DNA from: an uncultured Collinsella sp.
GTDB lineage: Bacteria; Actinomycetota; Coriobacteriia; Coriobacteriales; Coriobacteriaceae
NCBI GenBank assembly: GCA_900552155.1
Contig: URYU01000087.1
Span: forward strand, 1 to 7,357
Direction of reading: 5' to 3'
DNA length: 7,357 nt
Shown here in pieces: positions 1-4,831 of the stretch. The translations under genes were made by a program, and so were the position numbers. How positions within the stretch are numbered: the first letter of the stretch is position 1; every line of letters starts with the position of its first letter. The notes below the pieces were generated by a model that saw only the letters and a program-made list of their open reading frames with translations, was not told the origin of the DNA and searched no databases.

Positions 1-89
1 CGGAGGGGTGGCTTTGTAAAGCCGTTTGTCTCCACCCGCGTAGCGGGTGGTTTAAAGCTGGCCGCTGCGCGGCCAGCAGACTAAAGTCT
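1..89 (-). repeat. Hairpin array, possible IS200/IS605-type element end
   Basis: Four short palindromes are packed into 89 bases. ggcttt/aaagcc lies at 10-15/18-23. ccacccgc/gcgggtgg is a perfect 8-bp stem with a 3-nt loop at 32-39/43-50. ctggccgc/gcggccag is another perfect 8-bp stem with a 3-nt loop at 58-65/69-76. agac/gtct lies at 78-81/86-89. The arm ccaccc (32-37) can also pair with gggtgg at 6-11, so alternative folds exist. No open reading frame fits here. Serial subterminal hairpins with tiny loops are typical of the ends of single-strand IS200/IS605 transposons and their RNAs, and the array runs to the window edge, so a transposase could lie outside. That identification is inference; the hairpins themselves are directly visible. 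The strand given is the one on which the array follows the terminator of the small orphan gene. Confidence 0.45.
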
Positions 90-91
90 TG

Positions 92-128
92 AAAAAAGAC
101 CGCCGGCGCGGGGGCGGCGCCAGCGGTC
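92..128 (-). terminator. Intrinsic terminator of the 96-residue orphan gene
   Basis: On the minus strand, 128-117 pairs with 109-98 as a 12-bp GC-rich stem. The arms are gaccgctggcgc and gcgccggcggtc, with a single G-T wobble, and the loop is about 7 nt. Six T residues follow at 97-92. The stem begins 26 nt after the stop codon of the minus-strand gene that ends at 155. The wobble pairs only in minus-strand RNA, which supports the orientation. Confidence 0.85.
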
Positions 129-154
129 ACGTGAAAAACGGGTTTTATTGCCTG

Positions 155-445
155 TTAAGCGGCGACGGCCTCATAGACCGTAGCGCCCGAGAAGCTGTCA
201 TGCAGGCTCTTGCCGGCAATCCACGGCAGCTCGACGACCTCGCAGACCGTGTTGACCAACTCAGAACAGTCAGTAAAGTGGCCCTTGTCGTTGAGGGCCT
301 CGCAATCCTGAACACGCCAATAGCCATCGGTGTGCGTGATGTAGTACTCGTGATCGTTGATCGACACGAAAGCGCGCGTCTTGGAACGCAGCAGCTTCAG
401 AAATCCTTCGAAATCGGTCTCGACGACATCTCCAGCCTGGAACAT
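155..445 (-). CDS. Hypothetical protein, 96 residues
   Basis: I do not recognise this protein family. The start is the ATG at 445-443, because a perfect aggaggt lies six bases upstream (458-452 on the minus strand); an in-frame ATG twelve codons further up has no such site. The product is small, acidic and soluble-looking, with no signal peptide or membrane segment. The N-terminal third (MFQAGDVVETDFEGF) is followed by a segment rich in aromatic residues and histidine (DHEYYITHTDGYW, about 31-43) that looks like beta strands, and by three cysteines (48, 60, 68) too widely spaced to be an obvious metal site. Strong ribosome binding site, TAA stop and intrinsic terminator together make it a well-expressed single-gene transcript. 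It is divergent from the nitroreductase gene, so the two may share regulatory DNA. The compact N-terminal fold could be a small ligand- or nucleic-acid-binding module, but nothing proves this. Confidence 0.8.
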   Translation of the reverse strand: MFQAGDVVETDFEGFLKLLRSKTRAFVSINDHEYYITHTDGYWRVQDCEALNDKGHFTDCSELVNTVCEVVELPWIAGKSLHDSFSGATVYEAVAA

Positions 446-482
446 GATGTTACCTCCTGGCCCGGCGCCACCACGGCGCATT

Positions 483-584
483 GATAAACGTTGGTACTCC
501 TTTAGTAAAACCTTTATCAGAGGTTATGCGTTCGTCATTTAGGCAAGTGGTAAAAAACCGCAGGGTAGACGGGATAAAACGTTT
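483..584. promoter_or_regulatory. Repeated GATAAA-CGTT motif, candidate operator sites
   Basis: The gap between the divergent orphan gene and nitroreductase contains gataaacgtt (483-492, plus), its near inverted copy aacctttatc (509-518, 9 of 10 matching) and a third version gataaaacgttt (573-584). The first pair is 26 bp centre to centre and encloses a nested tact/agta dyad (495-498/504-507). The third contains the 8-bp palindrome aaacgttt (577-584) and is flanked by gggat/atccc (571-575/589-593). Repeated half-sites on one helical face in a divergent intergenic region suggest a DNA-binding protein acts here. No regulator can be assigned. A TTGTCA hexamer at 600-605 could be a -35 for the nitroreductase, but no good -10 follows it. 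Confidence 0.3.
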
Positions 585-739
585 AACCATCCCATTTGTT
601 TGTCACATTCTGAAGGTACTTTTATGCAAACCTACTTTCCCAATTGGAATCTATCCTTTTGGCCGGGCAATTGACCGTCTATCGTTTGAGCCCGACGGGT
701 ATGAACGGGGCATCTGCAACGCCACCGCAAGGAGACACC

Positions 740-1261
740 ATGGAGACTATCGAAGCACTCATTCACCGCCGCAGCTGCCGCAACTACAGCGATCGTCCCG
801 TCGAGGCCGAAAAGCTTGCACGTATTATCGAAGCCGGCCAATATGCACCGAGCGGCATGGGCCGCCAGCCGGTGACGTTTGTCGCCGTCACCGACCCCGC
901 GACCGTCGAGCGTCTCTCGCAGCTCAACGCGCAAGTCATGGGCAGCAACAGCGACCCCTTCTATGGCGCCAAGACCGTTGTGGTGGTGCTGGTTGACCGC
1001 AGCGTGCCCACACATCTGGAAGACGGCTCGCTCGCCATGGGCAACCTGCTCAACGCTGCCTATGCGCTGGGCGTTGATTCGTGCTGGATTCATCGCGCCC
1101 ACGAGGTTTTCGATTCGCCCGAGGGCCTGGAGCTACTGGCCAGTTGGGGTCTACCCGCCGACGGCAGCCTGCGCGGTGTCGGTCACTGCATTCTGGGCTA
1201 TGCCGAGGACACGCTGCCCGAACCCAAACCCCGCCGCGACAACGTGGTCTACGTAAGGTAA
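740..1261 (+). CDS. Nitroreductase family protein (FMN-dependent)
   Basis: This is a 173-residue flavoprotein of the nitroreductase superfamily, which uses FMN and NAD(P)H to reduce nitro compounds, quinones or other acceptors in the cytoplasm. The start METIEALIHRRSCRNYSD is chosen because aaggag (729-734) lies five bases upstream; the in-frame ATG at 644 would add 32 low-complexity residues with no ribosome binding site. Visible family marks are the N-terminal RRSCR (residues 10-14, flavin phosphate contacts), AGQYAPSGMGRQP (32-44, with the usual S/N-x-Q-P type position), the central SLAMGNLLNAAYALGVDSCWI helix, and a C-terminal VGHCILGYAE followed by a PKPRRDNVVYVR tail. The length matches compact members of the family of about 170 residues. 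It stands alone between a divergent orphan gene and a convergent membrane-protein gene. Its physiological substrate cannot be told from sequence. Confidence 0.93.
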   Translation: METIEALIHRRSCRNYSDRPVEAEKLARIIEAGQYAPSGMGRQPVTFVAVTDPATVERLSQLNAQVMGSNSDPFYGAKTVVVVLVDRSVPTHLEDGSLAMGNLLNAAYALGVDSCWIHRAHEVFDSPEGLELLASWGLPADGSLRGVGHCILGYAEDTLPEPKPRRDNVVYVR

Positions 1262-1340
1262 TTAGTTCCGCCATTCTTCCGAACGGCGGGCTCGGTGACG
1301 CGGCGCGGGCCGCTTTCACGCCAATCTGACGTTCAATTTC

Positions 1341-1369
1341 GAGGGCGCGACCAGAAGGTCAGCGCCCTC
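1341..1369 (+). terminator. Strong hairpin after the nitroreductase gene, likely terminator
   Basis: gagggcgc (1341-1348) plus gacc (1349-1352) pairs with ggtc (1357-1360) plus gcgccctc (1362-1369), giving a 12-bp stem with one bulged A and an AGAA loop. The bases after it (tcattt) are only moderately T-rich, so it is not a perfect intrinsic terminator. It lies 80 nt past the nitroreductase stop. A weaker ccgcc/ggcgg hairpin at 1268-1289 precedes it. Confidence 0.5.
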
Positions 1370-1442
1370 TCATTTCACGTCACCTTGGCGCAAATGCGGC
1401 TCGCTCGCTTTTGGCGACTGACATCGAATGAGCCACTGTCTT

Positions 1443-1479
1443 GGGCAGCTAAAAAAGCCCCGTCCCAAATTAGCTGCCC
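1443..1479 (-). repeat. GGGAC-loop palindrome, likely terminator of the membrane-protein gene
   Basis: gggcagctaa (1443-1452) and ttagctgccc (1470-1479) are a perfect 10-bp inverted repeat. On the minus strand the 17-nt loop reads tttgggacggggctttt, so the T-rich stretch sits in the loop and right arm, 11 nt after the stop codon at 1490. Alternative pairings exist (ttggg 1441-1445 with cccaa 1464-1468; gggc 1443-1446 with gccc 1457-1460). Its architecture and loop sequence closely match the palindrome at 5562-5598, which suggests a dispersed repeat family that doubles as a terminator. Confidence 0.55.
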
Positions 1480-1489
1480 CACTCGCAAC

Positions 1490-2065
1490 TTATCCCGCCG
1501 ATGGAGTTATTGCCGTTTCGCTCGTCTGATTCGCATCGACGTCGTCGCCTTGCTTGTCTTCGTCCTTTTGCACATCGGCGATGGTGGAGGCCGCCGCAAC
1601 GATACCGCGCTGGGGCGCGACGCTCGTCTGGGCCTGAGCGCCCTCGACAACTTCTGTACCTACATGCGCGAGCTCGGGCGATTTAAACATTGCGTCCAAG
1701 TTGGCGCCACCGCCGGCATATCCGAGCGCAGCGAGCGCGATGACGATCACTGCAACGGCGGCCACGATCGGCACGTAGCGATGCCAGCCGGCGGGATTGA
1801 GCCCGCTGCGGCGAGCCGCCCCGCGGCTGATGTAGCCGAGCGTTCCGTCGTGCTTGAGCTTTGAGCCCACCACGCGTTTGCGGCCCCACAGCGAGGACTC
1901 TGCCTGCATTGCCAAGCGGGCGCTTGCCGAAGGATAGCCGTATTTAGTGCGCTTGAACGAGCCATCAAACCCCGAGGCGTGTTTGCCCCACGTCACCGAT
2001 GTTGTGCGTCGGTTGACCGGCGCGGCACTCCGCCTTCTGCGGCTCGGTTTTGAAATCTCAGCCAT
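1490..2065 (-). CDS. Single-pass membrane protein of unknown function, 191 residues
   Basis: I do not recognise a named family. The start MAEISKPSRRRR is chosen over a GTG 18 codons upstream, which has no ribosome binding site and would overlap the candidate promoter; gaggg just before the ATG is a rather close-spaced binding site. The layout is clear: residues 1-96 are strongly basic (an RRRR run at 9-12 and many K/R throughout), residues 97-118 (YVPIVAAVAVIVIALAALGY) form one hydrophobic helix, and the remaining ~70 residues are acidic and low-complexity with a QKDEDKQGDD-like stretch. By the positive-inside rule the N-terminus is cytoplasmic and the tail outside. There is no signal-peptidase or sortase motif. 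The gene follows the degenerate Fis-type regulator on the same strand by 84 bp but has its own candidate promoter. The basic N-terminus might contact nucleic acid, membrane lipids or a partner protein; this is speculation. Confidence 0.75.
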   Translation of the reverse strand: MAEISKPSRRRRSAAPVNRRTTSVTWGKHASGFDGSFKRTKYGYPSASARLAMQAESSLWGRKRVVGSKLKHDGTLGYISRGAARRSGLNPAGWHRYVPIVAAVAVIVIALAALGYAGGGANLDAMFKSPELAHVGTEVVEGAQAQTSVAPQRGIVAAASTIADVQKDEDKQGDDVDANQTSETAITPSAG

Positions 2066-2109
2066 ATGCCCTCGCACGCCGTAACCAAATCGAAACAATA
2101 ACGCTTTGG

Positions 2110-2138
2110 ACTGTAGCACACGCGTCGCGTGCGGTCAC
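2110..2138 (-). promoter_or_regulatory. Candidate promoter with central 13-bp palindrome
   Basis: On the minus strand, gtgacc (2138-2133) is a candidate -35 and tacagt (2115-2110) a candidate -10, separated by exactly 17 bp; a TG one base before the -10 adds an extended -10 feature. The perfect palindrome CACGCG-T-CGCGTG (2119-2131) fills the spacer, the classic place for a repressor or a MerR-type twisting activator. The promoter would start transcription about 40 nt before the membrane-protein ATG at 2065. Confidence 0.45.
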
Positions 2139-2149
2139 GGGCGCCTCGC

Positions 2150-3367
2150 TCAACGGTCATCGTCCTTCAGCAAGCGCCACAGCGTTGTACGGCTTATGCC
2201 CAGCACCTCCGCCGCACGGGTTCGGTTGCCGTGGAGATGGTCTACAACCAGATGCGCGATATCTCGCTCGGTATCGGCCAGCGGTCGCAGGATATACAGG
2301 TCACTTTCAAGCGTCGGGGCGCCAAAGGTTGCGGTCTTAATCACGTCCTCTTGGGCGAACACTTCCTCCGCCACAGCGCGGTCCACCGTGCCCGTCCCCA
2401 CCAATATATACAGTCGTTCCGAGACCTCGCGGAGCTGCAGATAGTTGCGCGGCCAGCGGTAAGCATCGAGCGTCTTCGTCGCCGCGGCAGACAGCGTGGG
2501 CGCTGCCGTCCCAAATGCATCAGCGAGATATTCCAAATAGCGCGCGACCTTCGTCGACGCGGCTCCCTGCTCGGCGATTGCCGGCGCGACGCTCACCGCA
2601 CAGGCGAAGCGCTCGGTCACAAAGGCGGCTTGATCACTTTCGCCGCCGCCCGGCATGTCATTCGCCGTCAGCACCACATGGCAGCGCGTCGCCAACGCGG
2701 TGTCGGCCATCGTGGAGACCAGCTCGCGGAGGCGCTGGGGGCCAACCGCGTTCCAGCCCTCAATGCAAAGGGTCAGCCCCGTTTGGAACAGCGGCGATTC
2801 GGCGCTTTTGAGCACATGGCGCCAACCGCGCTCGGTGAGCTCATCAAGCGCAACGGAAACAAAAGGCTGACCGGCAAAAGGACCGTCCAGATAGAGGCGC
2901 TTGGCAATCTCGACCTGACCCGCTCCCAGCTCGCCCTCGAGCATAAGGGGCACACCGCGTGCATAGCTCTCGGCAACCGGCGCAGCCACCGAGGCCGCCC
3001 CCTCAACGATGCCGTACGCGCTCGATTCGTAGCGGGCCTCAACTTCGTCGGCGTTGAGCCACTCGATGCCCGCATGCGCCGCGGCACCGCGCACCTCGCG
3101 GACCACGACGACCCAAAGGCTCCCGCCCTCTTTGTCGGTGGGGCGAACGGTCAGGCTCAGGCGCGCACCCGCACGCCCCATAACCAGACGCGCGCCGTCT
3201 CCTATACGGTCGAGGCGCTCAGCGACAAAAGACGCCACATCCCACTCAAGCGCCGCGTCATTCATGGTCGAGATCGCGACGCCCCCACGCGCATCGATTG
3301 CCAATGCCGAGGCCCCGGCAGCAGCCAGGGCCTCGGTCAAGATGTTCAGCTTGGCATCGCTATCCAT
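2150..3367 (-). CDS. Fis-type HTH regulator with degenerate AAA+ (sigma-54 activator-like) core
   Basis: This 405-residue protein has the domain order of a sigma-54 enhancer-binding protein with the catalytic parts worn away. Residues ~10-92 look like a PAS-type sensor (AIDARGGVAIS near the start, SLWVVVVREV at the end). Residues ~118-330 align by eye with the AAA+ domain, but Walker A is GELGAGQVE (145-153) with Q151 in place of the essential lysine, Walker B is LTLCIEG (198-204) instead of LFLDE, and the GAFTGA loop is missing. A WPRNYLQLRE segment (305 onward) preserves the sensor-II region. Residues 381-400 (NRTRAAEVLGISRTTLWRLL) are an intact Fis-family helix-turn-helix. The start MDSDAKLNI is set by ggggg eight bases upstream; 67 further in-frame codons upstream lack gene-like composition. 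It probably binds DNA and regulates without ATP hydrolysis or sigma-54. Its targets may include its own promoter or that of the next gene. Confidence 0.85.
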   Translation of the reverse strand: MDSDAKLNILTEALAAAGASALAIDARGGVAISTMNDAALEWDVASFVAERLDRIGDGARLVMGRAGARLSLTVRPTDKEGGSLWVVVVREVRGAAAHAGIEWLNADEVEARYESSAYGIVEGAASVAAPVAESYARGVPLMLEGELGAGQVEIAKRLYLDGPFAGQPFVSVALDELTERGWRHVLKSAESPLFQTGLTLCIEGWNAVGPQRLRELVSTMADTALATRCHVVLTANDMPGGGESDQAAFVTERFACAVSVAPAIAEQGAASTKVARYLEYLADAFGTAAPTLSAAATKTLDAYRWPRNYLQLREVSERLYILVGTGTVDRAVAEEVFAQEDVIKTATFGAPTLESDLYILRPLADTERDIAHLVVDHLHGNRTRAAEVLGISRTTLWRLLKDDDR

Positions 3368-3389
3368 GATTTGCCCCCGTCCGCAGCGA

Positions 3390-3413
3390 CGTGCAACCGC
3401 CGACGGTCGCACG
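3390..3413 (-). promoter_or_regulatory. Hairpin/dyad in the regulator leader
   Basis: cgtgc-a-accg (3390-3399) and cggt-c-gcacg (3404-3413) pair around a four-base loop, with one A/C mismatch. The dyad ends 23 nt before the regulator start codon, just upstream of its ggggg ribosome binding site (3377-3373). It could be an operator for autoregulation by a Fis-type dimer or an RNA hairpin affecting translation. Confidence 0.35.
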
Positions 3414-3417
3414 ACCA

Positions 3418-3458
3418 AGTGTTTCAAAATTGAACGATATTGCTCACCAAACACTATA
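3418..3458 (-). promoter_or_regulatory. Candidate regulator promoter with flanking inverted repeat
   Basis: On the minus strand tatagt (3458-3453) matches five of six bases of a -10 box, about 85 bp before the regulator ATG, although no convincing -35 lies 16-18 bp upstream. The 7-bp inverted repeat agtgttt (3418-3424) and aaacact (3449-3455) overlaps the -10 and is spaced 31 bp centre to centre, three helical turns. This could be a looped or tetrameric operator. Both calls rest on pattern only. Confidence 0.3.
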
Positions 3459-3513
3459 GGGCAGAAAGCGCCGTCCTGCGAGTATAGGTGTTGCCCCGCA
3501 TCGCCATCCTGGC

Positions 3514-3584
3514 GGGGCGATAAGAGCTCTTCGGGACTTATAAACCTGCGGACAAGCCATACCCGCAAGAGCTCCTATCGCTCC
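3514..3584 (-). repeat. Large hairpin downstream of the permease gene
   Basis: gcgataagagctctt (3517-3531) and aagagctcctatcgc (3567-3581) form a 15-bp inverted repeat with one mismatch on the plus strand that becomes a G-U pair in minus-strand RNA. The stem continues inward with cggg/cccg (3532-3535/3562-3565) past one bulged base and outward with two G-C pairs. The loop is about 26 nt. A competing pairing, cctgcgg (3545-3551) with ccgcagg (3586-3592), exists. A second hairpin, gccccgc/gcggggc (3493-3499/3512-3518), follows on the minus strand and shares bases with it. There is no T-run, so it is not a classic terminator. It may be a 3' end structure of the permease mRNA or a small palindromic insertion. 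Confidence 0.5.
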
Positions 3585-3633
3585 ACCGCAGGCATGCGCT
3601 CACCAGCACGCAGCACGCAAATAAGCTACTTCT

Positions 3634-4668
3634 CTACCAGATTCCCAGTACGTGTTGCATTCCCAAACTCATGCACGCAATACCAATCCAGCAGCAAAAG
3701 CCCAGCGCGATGGGCTTGCCACCCTTTTTGACCAGCTCGACGATATCGGTATTAAAACCAATAGCCGCCATAGCCATCACAATAAAGAACTTCGACAGCT
3801 CCTTGATGGGCGCCGTAATGGATGCAGGAAGCTGAAGCACCGTAGTGATCACGCTCGCCAGCACAAAGAACAGCACGAACATGGGAAACGCGCGTTTAAG
3901 CGAGAACGTGCTTTTGGCGTCGCCGCCGGCCTTGCGCGCCAGATGCATCTGCCAGCATGCGAGAACCAACGTGATGGGAATAATGGCCAGCGTCCTGGTG
4001 AGCTTGACCACCGTGGCGCTCTCGAGCACATTGGCGCCGGGATGCATGCTGTCCCAGGCGCTCGCCGCAGCCGTTACGGACGAGGTATCGTTGATGGCAG
4101 TGCCGGCAAACAGGCCAAAGCCCTCGTTGGTCAACCCGAGCATGCCGCCGAGCGTCGGAAACACGAGCGCCGCGATAACGTTAAACAGGAAGATGACCGA
4201 AATAGCCTGGGCAATCTCGCGATCGTCGGCATCGATGACGGGCGCGGTCGCGGCGATGGCAGAACCGCCACAAATCGACGAACCCACACCCACAAGCGTC
4301 GCGATCTTGCCCGGCACGTTCATGACGCGGCAGAGCACAAAGGCGATGACAAGCGAGGTCGAGATTGTCGCCACGATAATCGGCAGCGACTGGGCGCCCT
4401 TGGACAAAATCTGGGAGAGGTTCATGCCAAAGCCAAGCAGGATAACCGCGTACTGCAAGACTTTTTTGGACGTATAGGTAACGCCAGCGGCGAGCTGTTC
4501 GCGACGATTCTTGGGAAAGACGAGCGCCAGGACCATGCCAAAGAGGATGGCAAATACCGGACCGCCGACCACCTCAATTTGTTTGCCGAGCAACGTCGCG
4601 GGAATGGCGATGATCAGGCAGAACAAGACGCCTTTCCAGCGCTCGCGTACGATATTTGCCAGTTGCAT
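3634..4668 (-). CDS. yeiH: YeiH family transporter (putative sulfate exporter family)
   Basis: This is a 344-residue integral membrane protein of the YeiH/UPF0324 family, annotated in databases as putative sulfate exporters; the true substrate is uncertain, with sulfite or sulfate-like anions often proposed. About ten hydrophobic helices are visible (near 13-30, 34-51, 70-90, 94-113, 121-143, 155-177, 226-240, 259-279, 291-305 and 318-340). The family signatures are intact: GVGSSICGGSAIAA (127-140), the loop APVIDADDREIAQA (142-155), GTAINDTSSVTAAA (189-202) and AMAAIGFNTD (299-308). Length is normal for the family. The start is supported by gaagga seven bases upstream. A tatcat hexamer (4713-4708 on the minus strand) could be its -10 box. 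It is divergent from a GntR/FCD regulator across a 163-bp gap, so that protein is its likely controller. The gene symbol denotes the family, not proven orthology with the E. coli gene. Confidence 0.92.
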   Translation of the reverse strand: MQLANIVRERWKGVLFCLIIAIPATLLGKQIEVVGGPVFAILFGMVLALVFPKNRREQLAAGVTYTSKKVLQYAVILLGFGMNLSQILSKGAQSLPIIVATISTSLVIAFVLCRVMNVPGKIATLVGVGSSICGGSAIAATAPVIDADDREIAQAISVIFLFNVIAALVFPTLGGMLGLTNEGFGLFAGTAINDTSSVTAAASAWDSMHPGANVLESATVVKLTRTLAIIPITLVLACWQMHLARKAGGDAKSTFSLKRAFPMFVLFFVLASVITTVLQLPASITAPIKELSKFFIVMAMAAIGFNTDIVELVKKGGKPIALGFCCWIGIACMSLGMQHVLGIW

Positions 4669-4791
4669 ATGGGATTCCTTCTTTCTATTTCACGTTTGCG
4701 ACGGCTTATGATACGGCAACATTGAGCACAGCCTTGCGCAAACACAGACTAAGATGCCGCAATAGTTCTCAGGCAACAGCCGAATTGCCCA

Positions 4792-4818
4792 CCGCGGAGA
4801 GCTGATTCGCGGCATAAT
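4792..4818 (+). promoter_or_regulatory. Candidate GntR gene -10 box with adjacent dyad
   Basis: cataat (4813-4818) matches five of six bases of a -10 box and ends only 13 nt before the ATG at 4832, so transcription would begin within a few bases of the start codon. Immediately upstream is the dyad ccgcgga/ttcgcgg (4792-4798/4806-4812, 6 of 7 paired), in a position to bind an autoregulator. No good -35 is seen at 16-18 bp: ttgccc at 4785-4790 is 22 bp away. The 8-bp palindrome ttgcgcaa (4734-4741) is another possible site in the same divergent gap. Confidence 0.35.
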
Positions 4819-4831
4819 TAACAACTGACAT

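Noticed and set aside
1..89. CRISPR array
   Set aside because: The palindromes differ from one another in sequence and spacing; there are no identical repeats with unique spacers.
671..705. TTGACC (671-676) with TATGAA (700-705) as the nitroreductase promoter
   Set aside because: The spacing is 23 bp, too long for a standard promoter, and no better-spaced -10 is present.
481..996. 171-codon plus-strand reading frame
   Set aside because: It runs out of frame through the nitroreductase start and has no ribosome binding site; its tail is Arg-rich shadow sequence.
2129..3433. 434-codon plus-strand reading frame
   Set aside because: It lies antisense to the regulator, has no ribosome binding site, and its product is an Arg/His/Gln-rich composition artefact of high-GC DNA, whereas the minus-strand product has a clear helix-turn-helix.
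3368..3568. N-terminal extension of the regulator by 67 codons
   Set aside because: The extension overlaps hairpins and a candidate promoter, has no ribosome binding site at its start, and is unrelated to the sensor-like domain that follows.
3493..3592. tRNA or T-box leader
   Set aside because: The structures do not give a cloverleaf, there is no TTC-loop/CCA-like acceptor pattern, and no T-box consensus or terminator/antiterminator T-run is present.
3652..4725. 357-codon plus-strand reading frame
   Set aside because: It is antisense to the YeiH-family permease, highly charged and low-complexity, with no family resemblance; the minus-strand protein has intact signatures.
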